In this document: piece after piece, positions 25,813-37,704 of the stretch | How the letters are laid out: each line of letters starts with the position of its first letter | Position numbering within the stretch: position 1 is the first letter of the stretch | Assembly (NCBI RefSeq): GCF_036370855.1 | Contig: NC_088113.1 | Span: forward strand, 19,674,501-19,738,500 | Direction of reading: 5' to 3' | Length of the DNA stretch: 64,000 nt | Source: Dromaius novaehollandiae | Lineage: Eukaryota; Chordata; Aves; Casuariiformes; Dromaiidae | The notes under the pieces: generated by a model | The model's database searches: none | Seen by the model: only the letters and a program-made list of their open reading frames with translations | Told to the model about the DNA's origin: nothing | Translations under genes and position numbers: made by a program

Positions 25813-25885
25813 TTCATGAATAATTCATGAAAATGCATGATTAATTCAGGTTCATGAATTATTCAGGAATAATTCTCGAACATTC
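25813..25885. promoter_or_regulatory. Array of five TTCnnGAA units, heat-shock-element-like
   Basis: Within 73 bases five inverted pairs TTCnnGAA occur: 25813-25820, 25824-25831, 25851-25858, 25862-25869 and 25873-25880. The last is followed by two bases and another TTC, giving the canonical three-unit heat-shock-factor pattern at 25873-25885. The first lies inside a perfect 14-base palindrome (TTATTCATGAATAA, 25810-25823). Several units also carry ATTCAT/TAATT cores that homeodomain or POU factors could read. The array lies 2.2 kb upstream of the BEN gene's first coding exon. It may instead be a decayed AT-rich tandem repeat. Confidence 0.45.
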
Positions 25886-26329
25886 CTGGTTAATTCATGC
25901 TCACACAGCGAGTGAGTCAGGCTCTAGGGCTTGGTGGATTCCTCTCTCCGAGACAGGGAAGGGAGGCTGCGAGACGCCTGCTTTGTGCACTTTCCATTTG
26001 CTGCATCTCAGAAGAAAACATTCTCCAGGCCCTTTTCGAGACACAGACTTGGAGGAGAGGATTGAAATGCCTGCAGCCCTCTGGCCACCGAGCAATAACA
26101 CAGAACAGGAGGAAAGAGCAAAAAAGAGAGAGACAGAAAGAGTGAACTCGCTCTCCAAAGCCTGGCAGCCAGTTTTACTCCCCTTCAAAGCACCTTTGGA
26201 CCTGGCTGTGCCTTTCCTTCTCCCCTGATTCCAAATCTGCCCCTGGTTAAGATGCATCTGGGCCACTTTGTGTTTTTCTGGCTATGCAATGAAGGGGCCG
26301 GTACACGCAGGCCTCTGCTTGGGGAGTCG

Positions 26330-26770
26330 GAGGGGTTTCTCGTGCCTGCCTGGCCCTGCCGGCGCGAGCAGAAACGTGCAAAGAGCCTTAATTTTTGCAG
26401 CCTGTGCAAGCCTGGACAATTAGTCCAGCAGGTAACGGCCTTATCCTGGTACTGGCACCAACCTGCTCGTTGCACTGGCCGCAGCAGCCCGGCTTTCACT
26501 GCTCGCGTGTCCCGAAAACGGCACCTCCCGGGGCTGCTTACGCGGAGCTCCCTACGGCTGAGGGATGCACGAAGGCGGCCAACGCAAGCGGGGAACCTGC
26601 ACCCGGTGGTGGCTCTTCTGGACCCCCGGCTCGAGGGTGATCCCCAGGCTAGCGTGGGCACTGGGGGCCTGGACGCTGCCCCGGTGCCCCCGCTGCTCTG
26701 CCCCGGTCTCCCGCGGGCAGGCTCGGGTCCCTCTCGGGTCGGAGAGCAGCGCTGCTCCAGCCGGGCCCCA
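26330..26770. promoter_or_regulatory. CpG-rich patch upstream of the BEN gene
   Basis: CpG density rises clearly here (cccgaaaacggcacctcccg and neighbours). It lies about 2.7-3.2 kb upstream of the first coding exon of the - strand BEN gene, which needs an upstream leader exon. On the - strand a possible donor (CTCCGC followed by gtaagc) occurs near 26544. It is a candidate promoter only. Confidence 0.25.
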
Positions 26771-26901
26771 AAATGGGATGGATTTCACAGCCCTTTTTGG
26801 CTGTTCAGGATGTCGACCTCCCATGGTAGCTGACCCTCAGCGATTTCTGTCCCGTTTCCCAGGGTGTTTTCAAACATTATACAGAGGTTTGGACATAGGG
26901 G

Positions 26902-26936
<35 letters not shown>
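26902..26936 (+). repeat. Poly(A) run of 35
   Basis: An uninterrupted A tract of 35, the longest homopolymer in the window. No target-site duplication or retrocopied gene was recognised on its left side, so I treat it as a simple repeat. Its length may be unreliable in the assembly. Confidence 0.85.
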
Positions 26937-26938
<2 letters not shown>

Positions 26939-27667
26939 GAGTTGCAGTAAAGGCTCCTCAGCAGCAATTTAAATTAATTTTGTGGCATTTCACAGAAGCC
27001 AACAAGGTTTTGCTGCGGAGCTTCTGCCGCGGGGCCATTTCTGCCTGGACGTTGGCGTTCTCAGGACACCGAGAGCTTTGCACTTCAGAGCGATGTAGTG
27101 GAGGGTGCTACTCCCCCTCCCCAAAATCAGCAGCACTCAGTGGCTAATGACCCCCTGTGCCCATCCGGAATGAGCCGTGAAAGCTCGGTGATGGACTCAC
27201 CCAGCCATGCCACCGAGTCCCACCTGGGTGATGAGTCGTAGGACACGGACACCGGTGCGCCTTGCCTGGGAGGGACGGTCCCTCCTTGCACCCCCGCGAC
27301 GCTCCCCGACTCGGGGTTACGGCCACCGGCAGCCTGGCCCCGAGAGCTGCCTTGCCAAAAGGACACCGCCACGGCGCGACATGGGAATACAGAGAGGGAG
27401 AGAATCCAAACGGCGATTTCTATTTTATCTTGGCAGAAAGAAGCTTTTGAGGTTGTAGGGAGAAAGGGAGTCTTCAGAAATTCAGTGAGATATTGAAAGA
27501 GAAACCCTATTAGATTCACAAGTAAAGAAAGTGTCTGTATCCAAGATTTGCAATATTTACAGCTCGAAGAACGTATCCGTCAACCCAGGCAAAAACAGAC
27601 TTAAATAAAGATCTGTCTGAGATAAGGAAATGCATCACAGCAGACACAAGGACAAAAGGAGCTGTAC

Positions 27668-27711
27668 CTGAACTCCATGAGGTTCTGGATGCTGCTGCTG
27701 CTGAACTGCGT
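27668..27711 (-). other. Candidate 44-base exon D, possible leader exon of the BEN gene
   Basis: A - strand acceptor (tgcatttctccttcag) and a donor (TTCAG followed by gtacag) bound 44 bases containing a CAG repeat of four units. It lies 4.1 kb upstream of the BEN gene's first coding exon, which must have an upstream partner. All three frames are open. The frame that would join the BEN coding frame has no ATG, so a non-coding leader is the likelier role. Confidence 0.2.
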
Positions 27712-28649
27712 CTGAAGGAGAAATGCAAAAGCAATGGTGAGAGAAAAAGTAATTGAGACACGTGGCAATAGATATGAGATTGGATTCTGTTTTTATGCAG
27801 GACCCAGTCCGGGTTAAATCTGCTCGAAAAGTAGCCTTGCTCAAGCAAGTATTGTGTGCTTTCTTTCGAAAAATCAGCAATATGCAAAGCACACAGGGTG
27901 AATATTCCTGGGGTAGGAGTGAGCAGATGTGCAATGACAAACTACTGGAGATTAAAGTTTATGACCACAAGAGAAGACAACGTGTAGCCTCACCAAACAA
28001 CAGAAAACTCAAGTGTCCTTTTATAAATATACAATATTTGCATTATTGAATTATTCCACAAAAATACAGGTCTGATGTGAATCCCAAGTGTCTGACTTCA
28101 TGAAATTTAGCAAGTCCTGATTAGACTTCCCTCATTTTTTTGAATATAAAACACCTTGCAAAATAACTTGTTGCCAGCTGTAGCCAGAGTAACAGTGCTC
28201 AGGAACCTGAATTCCTGCATTTCCTGATTCTTTGAAGACATATCCCATACCGCGGCCCCGCAGGGTCAGCACACGTTTCACCCTCCAGGCTGTACTTGGT
28301 GAGATTTATATTTCAGCCATGACTAAGGAAGCACAGTGGTTTCTTCTTAACCTCGCCTAGAGATGCCCTAAATAAACCATGCTCAGCATTTTACAAAACC
28401 AAGGCCAGAGGCGGTTTGAACGCGGCAGGACTGATCCGCGCACCGCGGAGGATCAGCATTGCCGGGCGACACGGCCAGGCTGCAAGAAGAGCATGGGGAC
28501 TCAGGCGTTAGCGATGCCCCGTTGCCACAGGTCCCATTTGGGACGGCAGATAAGGCTGACAGAGTCATTAGGATGGATCTGGGGCAGCGTTTCGCGGCCG
28601 CCCGTGCGACAAACGCCGTAGCAGAAGTCACTGCTTGTACCAGGGAGCG

Positions 28650-28663
28650 ACCACCTGGTGGCA
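28650..28663. promoter_or_regulatory. Weaker CTCF-like site
   Basis: ACCACCTGGTGGCA shares the CTCF-like core seen at 63577 but has one mismatch in either orientation. It lies 5 kb upstream of the BEN gene's first coding exon. Weak on its own. Confidence 0.2.
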
Positions 28664-29631
28664 TTTTGCATTTTTAATGAAAGCAAGTACAATTCCCGTC
28701 TCTGCTTACCGTGGGAGGAAGAGCAAAACATGATCCAGGCTAATGAGGCTGGAATTAACTGCATTTTAATTAAGGATTTCTCTCGTTCCTAACAGGTTAG
28801 AAAGATGTGAAATTACTCAGAAATGGGGAGTAAAGCAACAATCCCAGGTCAGCCATCACCAGATGCAGGCAAGTTCTGCTGACTGCAGGTTGTTAAATGT
28901 TTTTCTAGACCTGTTCCATATTGGGTGGCAGCACCCATAAAACAACTGGAAAATCAGAGCCCAGGTGTACCAGGCATCCAGCCAGCCACAGGGTAAAGGC
29001 CAGAACAAACTTCCCAGCAACTTCATTTAACTCACAGTCAAAGGCCCTGGGTAGGATCTGCCAGGACAAGGCTCCTGCAGAGTACACGGGTATGCCATGA
29101 TCCAGAAACTATTGGACATCCACATTTTCCAGCTCCCATCAGACCAATCTACCACCATAGGTGGCATCAGCCAGCAATTCATTGTTATTTCTCTAACCAC
29201 CCACTCACACATCATAAAACAGCATGCAGAATCCATAGGAAAAATATACATGCAACAGGGCACCAGGCTTTGCATGCTTGTTAAGGAGGTGGCATGCTCT
29301 CTTGCAGCAAATGCATGGGCTAACGGGCAGGCAATTACCAAAATGCATATTATTTCTTCTCTTTTATTGCCTTGAATTCATTGGGATCTGGGGGGGGACT
29401 AAATGGGGTTTTTTCTTCACTGCAGAAAAAAATTTTCACCTTACAATCCCATTCAAAAAGCTTTCCTTTTTCACCCATTCAGTTTACCACTGTTTTGCAA
29501 CACCCGTTTCCTGAACTGCCTGTATTTATTTGACCTTTGCACTCAACATCTGTCTCCTTATCTGCTTGGCTGGCTGATTTTGGAGTTTCTTTTATGAGCT
29601 TATCAGGGAGATAGCATAAGTGCAGATAGCC

Positions 29632-29651
29632 AAAAAAAAAAAAAAAAAAAA
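29632..29651 (+). repeat. Poly(A) run of 20
   Basis: An uninterrupted A tract in AT-rich non-coding DNA with no recognisable retrotransposon body. Confidence 0.8.
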
Positions 29652-32600
29652 CCCACGCAGGAAAAAACAGATGGGTTTTAAACACCCCTCCAAACCTTTT
29701 TCTGACGCTTTCAAGCATTTGGTTTTAGCCCCTTTTTAGTACTCACCAGGAAATTAAAGGGACTAGCAGTAATTAACGAAACTAAGGATGTGACAGAGAC
29801 CAAAGAATAAATTAGTGTGAAACTGAAAAGGCGGAAATTGTTTAACACTGAAAGGGAAGCTGTAGGTACTCCGGCAATGCAAACCTGCCTAACCGCAAGC
29901 ACCTGAGCAGTTCCTGGGACGGTGACAGGACTGCCCACAACTCTTAAGTTGAGCATGTGCATGCCTGGTCACAAATTCAGGGCCTAAAAGCAGAAAAAGC
30001 ATCAAAATTTCATGCATCAATAAACTTCACTGAAAGCTGTAGGGATGATCCTGATTTACAGGTCATTGTAGATAGGAGAAGAATAAGTCCAAAAGTGTGT
30101 GCTTCAATTCAGATTTCCCAAGCACGGTGGTGAAGGACCAGAAAGGAGAAAGTCATCACAGCAAACCATCTCGCAGGGGAAGAAATAACGCTGCAAAAAA
30201 GCACCAATGTGGGAAATTGCCCCCCGGACTTTGGCATTCGCCTCATCGCACCGCCTCGGGGTGCCCCGCTGCCCTGGCCTGGCACCTTCCCCTTGCCGGA
30301 GGGAGATGCGCTGCAGGGATGCAGCATCGCCCCTGGGAGCACCAAACCCAGCTGTGCTCAGCCTCTGTAAAACCGGTGCTTGGCTGCTAACTGCTCCCTG
30401 TGTGTCTCTGAGTCATCTCCTCCCTATTACCGTGACAAGTACAGCGGCGGGTGTCGTTATCGCAGCACAGAGCCCAGGCGCCGGGAGAACACGCTGTTTC
30501 GCGGCCCTCCGCCTGGACCGCCGGCAGAATTCTGCCTGCTCTGCCGTTGCAGAAACGTGGAGCAAAGAGGCTGGTGGTCGAGCTGTTAGACACAGCACAG
30601 CTTGGCTGGGGCTTTCCCCCATTTCCTCCTGTTTCTGCCAGAAAGCCCAAAGCGGGCTCTAAAGAACAGCTCTTTGCATGGGGGTTATCGGGTCTGGGTT
30701 AATGCTACACTGATTTTGGAGAGGGATCTGCACCAGCGATGCCACTAGGACAGACCACTGGCTCAGATGGTGCAACGGCACATTGCACGGCCCCGGTGTG
30801 CATCCAGACACCGAGGATCTCCCCGTCACTGCTGCGACCCCGGGCTCTGCGCCCTGCGCCTGAGCTTCTGCAAAGCCCCAGCTGCTTCTGCAGGCAGCAC
30901 CCGCTCCTCTGCCGAAGCACGTCCTCCACTTCCACCTCGCATAAACACATCCGCTAATTATTTCTCACAGAGTCCTTCACGATACTGAATAATTCATCAA
31001 ATTCCCTGTAACCTTTCACAGCTTCGACTGAAACAGCACCAAGCCTCTTCTGGCACTTGGCAGCTTTCATGGGTGCATCATGCAAACCCCATCGGCATCA
31101 CTGCGCAGGGTGGGCGCACGGCAGACAGAGCGGTTCCTCTTGCCCTCCAAAGACCCCAGCGGCAGGGGTGCAAAGGGAACGCAAAACACTGGCAAACAGT
31201 CTTGTAAAATCAGTTAAATAAAATTGTCCTTGACCAGACGTCTCTCTGGGCCTCATTTTGTATAGTTGGCATTAGCAAACTGTCTCGTGAGAATAGACCT
31301 GTCAAGTCAATGGCTCTGCGTGCCGGGGTGAATGATTCCCAGCCCTGCCTACTCAGAGTGACGTTATTTTGGTACCTGACTACTTAAAAGGTGCAAGCAT
31401 ATTCCCTCTAATTTGCTAAATTGACAAGTTTACTCCTCTCAGGAGACAAGCTCATCTCCACCTTCACCCTCTTCAGCCTTGTACATGTGGTTTATAACAT
31501 GAAAAGGTTCTTTCTCAATTTTTCTCCAGGAAAAAAAGAATTGATCTTTTATTTTTAGCATGACAGCCAAAGTGTATATTGATATGTTGACTGCAAAAAT
31601 CCACTGCTCATCACATCAAAGGCTGATTCAATAGGGCCTGTTACTCCAGTAATGGTCTTCTCAAGGATGAGTGGATTAGTACAAGGGGAGAAACGACTGA
31701 CCAAACCAAAACAGATGGGATCTTTTCACTAAAGAGGCGCACAACAGTGCAAGGAGGTAGCGGAAGACGCAAAGGCTGAGAAGACAGCGCTGGTTTAGAC
31801 TAGGATATCTGCTTCATAGGGCAAGACAAAACATGACACACTTATGTCAGTGGATGCAATCCAACTCACTCAAGACCAGCTTTGGAAGTGCAGTGCAGAG
31901 AGCCTAGTCCTTGCTTGTCTGGGAGATGACGCAGCCTGTCTGAGCTCAGCCTGGAATTTACTGCGTTAACTTCATCAGGTTGCGGCAAAACGTAACTCAC
32001 GTCTGTGACAAGCACAGCATTACTCGTGCCCGGTGACGGGGAAGGCTTGCCTCTTGCTCTCCAGACAGCTGCCTAGTCAAACGCACTGCACTCTGCAGAC
32101 CAGAGCAGTAGAGATGTCGGATTTTTCGCACCCAAACTTACTAGTAACTGATTCATCCCACAACTTCACCACTCATGACCATCTGTACCAAGCAGGCAGT
32201 AAAGCTGTTCAGTATTTGCTCAGCACATCCAAAGCCCCTCGATTTCAGAGTGGCACCTGTGGATCACCACTAAGCTTCAGGTATTTTCTGGTGCTAAGTG
32301 CTTCACGTACCCCAGCTACATTTTGGATTTTGGGCCAATCCACCACTAGGTACTGGTAGTGTCCATCGCTGCTCAAGTCAACGGGACCTCATCAACCTGG
32401 GGTGAGGACTCTTGGCCTCCCACCAGCCAAACGACAGGTTAAAAAAAATCTACTGCAATGACTATGAAAAGGCCCATGCTAAGCCTTCTTCTTTAAACTT
32501 TCTTAACTCATAATTCTGACTGCAAAAGTTTATTTAGGTAGTTCAAATTATTCAAAAGCAGGATGTTCTTGTGCATTTTTTGTAAGAAGTATTTTGAAGA

Positions 32601-35600
32601 CTGAGGATGAAGGAGAGATTTTCACTGAACACGTTGCCTTTCTCGCAATTATTTCAGCATCCTGTTGTTTCAATGTTCCCACTTTTATTTCCTGCTATCT
32701 TTTACCTGCCTAGATTAATTCGTTTTGCTGACAGCTGTCATTTTCGTGTGCCATTTGTTGAGCCCCAAGCCGAAGGAGGACTGACGCGCTCGCTAACAGA
32801 GCTCACATCTTGCTTTTCAGGACCAGGGGAGGTCTTGCTTGCTCAGTTTGGAAGTGAGGTGCTTCGCTTCTCAAGCCCACTCCACATGGCATCGCTCATA
32901 CATCTGTGACTCAAATAAATCTGCTTATTGTCTGCTCTTAAATAAAGAGAGCTGCTCTTGTGAGTGACATCATGGTGCAGGAAATGCAAATAGACTGTTA
33001 TTAGACCACCACTTCTGAAGGGATTGTGCTCCGCTTTTCAGATAAGATTAAGAGCTCAATTACAGTACAGAAAGGGTCTTTCATTAAAAATTCTTTCATT
33101 AAATAGCACGTAGAACATAAAGACAAATTATAAAGCTCTTTAGAGCCACGTCTGTGCCAGACTGCTAGGTAGGGAGGCCCATCAGAGGGAGCATCAGCTG
33201 TTTCTGCCATCCTTCCAAAGAAACGAATCTCACATGCCTCATCTAACTACGGAACCAGGTTTTTGAGGAAAACACACAAATAGATACCTATCTGGGGCAC
33301 CCAAGCGTTGAGTACATCTCTTCCAGTGAAGGCACACTATATACAAACATCCACTCGTGTTTGTAATCACGGGCTTGGTGTTAGTACCAACGTGCACAAT
33401 TTAGTTGTGCAGTAACATGTTCATCTAGCTCAAAGAAAGGCTAGAAAATCCATCCCAAATAGGTAAGATGAGACCAGCTCTAGATTTTAAGGATGTTTTA
33501 AGCTCAACACCTGAGGGGTGAATCGACCATCTAAAAGTCAATCACTGCACATGACACCAAAGGACAGGCTCCTATGCATGCGAACCTGAAGCGGAGGGAT
33601 AGGATGTTCTTTTTCCACAGTATTTCAAGGTGCTGGGTGGCAGAGAGGATGTGGCAGTGAGCTGGGGGCTGTGTTGGAGCCCGCACCTAGGAAAGGATGG
33701 GTGCAAACTAACTCAAGACGCTCATCCACAGAGTTGTCACTACTTGATTTTTCCTTCTGTTATTCTGTTCTCATGAAATGTGTCATGATTGATTACCAAA
33801 GGCAGTTAGCTAATTGAATTGTATGTAGGTGATGGTGAAAAACCACCATTCCTGGTCAAAACACAAAACAGGGATTCATTAACATTCCCTTTGAAAAACA
33901 TATAAAAGCAAAAAAATCCCAAAAGCTAATAATCTGCTGGGGAAAATAGTTACCTGGAAGGGAAGAAACAACTTTTTTCAGCTGGCTTCAACAACTCAGG
34001 CAACTGTCACCACCATCAAGCAATAAAATTGTTATTCTTGCACCAGAAAACCCTTTGAAGACCTCAAAAACCTTCCTCAGGACTTTGTGCCAGCATGCCT
34101 GAGCATGCAAAATGATCTATGAAGGCTTAATATTTTAATCAAGGACAGAATGAGATGAGCAGGAAAATGTGATTGGGGTTTTTAAAAAGCACTCTCTTCC
34201 CCAGACCTCAGAGCTGCAAGGGGATTAAGTCCTAACTTCACTGGGACTATTCAGAGAAAAGGATCAAGCCATGAGGGAGGACTCAGCAAGCAAGAGCATT
34301 CATAACAAAATATTAGCGGGTACACAGAAGGAGCAAGAGAAAATATGGCTGAATATATCCTAATGCTGTTCACTAGGCTGACTTGATGACTAGCACATGG
34401 TGCAGTGAGTCACAGACACCTGGCTCAAGGACGTGGGTGGCAGAACTGAAAAGTCCATTGATAACAGAAATAATTAAAAGCATGTGGAAAAGATTGTGGC
34501 AGGTAGGACTTGGAGAAGAACAAAGCTAAAAAGGCTAAAAATCATATAATAATTTGTATAATGAAGGCAAAATAGATGCTACTAGTCATTATTTATCAAA
34601 AGAATGACAGACCATTCAAAGAAACTGAAAGGCGATATGTTGACTCTTAGCAGAAAACAGTACTGAAAGCAACCAACAATTATAACTGAAACAATAACTT
34701 TCAGAGTATCTTTGATCTCAAACTTTATCAATACACAGATAACAGTTTAGACATCCATATATCTAACATAATATCCCCATTGACCTGGGACAGAAAAGGA
34801 TGCCAGGCCACAGCTTCAGAGCTGTAGGAACCAGCAACTGAGTAAGACAGAGACAACAGAAAACCTGAGAGATCCCCAAGGTCTCATATGCCCAGCTCGG
34901 CTTGGACTCCTTTGCAAGGAGGATGAGAGTGGGCAAGCGCCCGAGCAGGAGCTGCAGCCTACATGCCCCGTTCATTGCTATATGGTCACGTTTCCTCAAC
35001 TTCTGATTTTGCCCCTTGCAAAACAGGTGGCAAAATTGCTGGTCACACCTGTTCTTAAACAACGATTTGTCTACCCGTTAGGTTCGGAGGCGCTGGGGTG
35101 GTACCGCGCATGCAACCACGACTCGCAGGAGCCGGGCAGGAGTGAAGCTGTGTGCTGGCCACGTCCGCAGTCAGGGCTACCGGGGGACTAAGGTCCGGGG
35201 CTGAAGTGCTGCACGGGTTGGATGCAGCTTAAATCAGCTGCTCCTCGCTTGGATTTGGCCCATTAACTCTCTTACTGTTAAAAGCCAGAATCATGGTACT
35301 GCCAGTGCTGGCAGATACTTGCAGGCAAATGTTCAGGCAGATATATACGCACGTTGCCATCCCCCCTTACCCCCAGCATCTTCTCTGCGTGTGCTCGTCA
35401 CTGTCAGCCCAGCTGGGAGTTTTTGTATCACAGCAGCTTGGGATGGGAGTAACACCGGCACTCGCGGGGATGCTTGTTAGCTTTGCCTTGCTCTGAGCCC
35501 CTTCACCAGCGCTCCATCAAGCCCTAGCAGGGAAGAATATCAGCACCGGCCCCCACCGCCCTTCCCCGGCGCAGACCGCGGGCAGGGGTGGAGCAGGCTG

Positions 35601-37644
35601 CAGCGGGGCCGCCCTGGCCCTTTTGCTCGGTTGCCTGCATGACGGCAAGCTGCCAGGACGCACGGCTTAATTACTCCTGTGCAGATGGCTAATGACTTTG
35701 TCATGTCCTCGCTGATGAGCCAGAGAAGGATTGTACAAGATTGCTTGTTAGCAGAGTGACCCTTTAGGCTGCCTTTTAGAAAAGTAAAGGGAGACTGGTT
35801 CCTCCAGGAGCAAAAAAAAGAGGTGGGCACTTTGCAAAGAGTCCTTTGGGGAAAAGCCAGGGCAGAAGAGGAAACTGGGGCATCAGGAAATAAGATCTTC
35901 CTCCCTTGAGTCAGACACTAAGGTGACAGAGGTGAAAGATTTGTCTTTCCCCTTCCCTCCAGAGTTGAGGAGGGAAGGACAGTCTACCATAGACCAATTA
36001 GAAAAAAAGGGTTTCCATCACTAACATGTTGCTTCTGGGAAGCAGAAGTTTAAGCTTAGTCTCAGTCTGTTCACACAGGAGGCTGCCTAAAGGGCTTGCC
36101 TTCCCACTCCCAAATGGTGCTCTCGTTAGAGGACCTCTCCGATAGCTCATCCACATGCAGACTGCAATAAGGGATTTAGGGAGAGGCATCATGGGTGGGT
36201 CGAATGCAACCACAGGGGCTTCAGCTCCCCTGGGCAGGGTGGTCTCCCCTGGGAGACTCCCTGAAAATGGGAAATTTTCAAGTCACAACTTGTTTCAGGC
36301 AAACTGAGGTTGAATTCCAGCCATGTTGCACTGCCAGGCATAAAACTTCACTGCGGAAAACGTGCACCATCACTCCTACAAAATAAGGCAGTTTTTATCT
36401 GTGCATTAACCAGCACCGAACTTCTCTGCAAAACACACATGGGATAACTAGTGACAGAAACCCGATGTCTCAGTGGAGCAGCAGGCTGCTTTAAATTCTT
36501 CTCATTAGGTCATTAACTGCTGGTTTCATTAGGCTGCCTACAGACAAAACGTAATTGCTTGGTGGCTACTGCAGAGTGAATAGCCATTTCAGTTTATTAA
36601 TGTTCTCACAGCTGTGGAGCCTGCCAGTAAAACTCTGAAATGTGCCTTGTAAAGTTTGTTCCTTCTCCAAGAATGTGTCAGGCTGACAAACTAGTATTTG
36701 AAATGAACTCCTCTGCAAAAGGTGTTTTAATGCAGGCACCCAGGGCTTTCTCAGGTTTAGCCAGTGAGACAGTCTAGTAGTCCTCTAAAGTGCTCTGCAC
36801 TGAGCTTCTGCCCCCCAAATGCAGGCAGTCTTCTCTCGGTTGGAGCCCTTAGGAAGTCTGCGGAAATTATAAATTCTGCACTCATTTTACAAGAGTCCAA
36901 GAGCCAAGCCCAAAGCCATAAAAATCCTGTTTGGGCCCTGGGTTTTCTCAAGCTGAAAGAAAATGGGGATCTACACACCTGTTTGGGACCCAGGTCTACT
37001 AAGTCCTGTTGAGCAGGTTAGTTTTAAGGCTTAGCTTGCCAGGAAAACAGACCATTAGCTTAGTCTAGGTAGATGTTCCCCTGAGCTGGCATTAACTGTC
37101 ATTGTTCTGCTAAAACTCACAGCCCATCCACTCCCAATTTACTTTTCTTACCAGAACTGGTTATATGGGCCCTAAGCACCATCCTTACCCCTACAACAGT
37201 TTGGTGGCTCCCGTTTCACTCACGACTGTGCAGACACATGCTGGCTTAAAACGAACCTCAGTGGGAGCTTTATCCAGTTTCTGCAGGAGCTAACGGAGAA
37301 GATATTTCAGTATGTGCAATGCAGCTATTACCTCAAAAGAAGATGTTGCTTAAATTAGAATAAAAGTTCTGCCAGGAATCAGTATTCTTTTCTTTCATCC
37401 AACCATTCACTAAAAGCCCCCACTCACTTAAGACCTTTCTATATAATTTCTAACATTCACTATGTAGCTAATTCTTAGAAGAGCTGAGGACTTGCAGTGC
37501 TGTTAATGAGAGTCTCTGACATACTTATTATTATTTTTTCTTCACATGTTCTTCAACAGTAGCTAAACCAGGTTCCCTCCCCCCTTTTATCTCCTGCTTG
37601 ATCCATTTACCACCATCTTTCATGGAACAGCACGTGGTGCTCAC

Positions 37645-37704
37645 CAAAGATGCCCACAGCTCCTCCTGTGCAAAGTCAAGGTCAGCCAGATGCAAATGAG
37701 ATAT
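37645..37704 (-). other. Candidate coding exon C, 20 codons
   Basis: A 60-base - strand segment sits between a good acceptor (tacatgctttggtttcag) and a good donor (gtgagcacc). In phase 0 it reads as a helical, acidic peptide containing LHLADLDFAQEELWASL. It is too short for any family call. It lies on the same strand as the BEN gene and exons A, B and D. Confidence 0.22.

Noticed and set aside
29027-29375. Overlapping open frames on both strands around 29.0-29.4 kb.
   Set aside because: No splice sites, domains or repeat family; the - strand peptide is rich in M, W and C, unlike a real protein.
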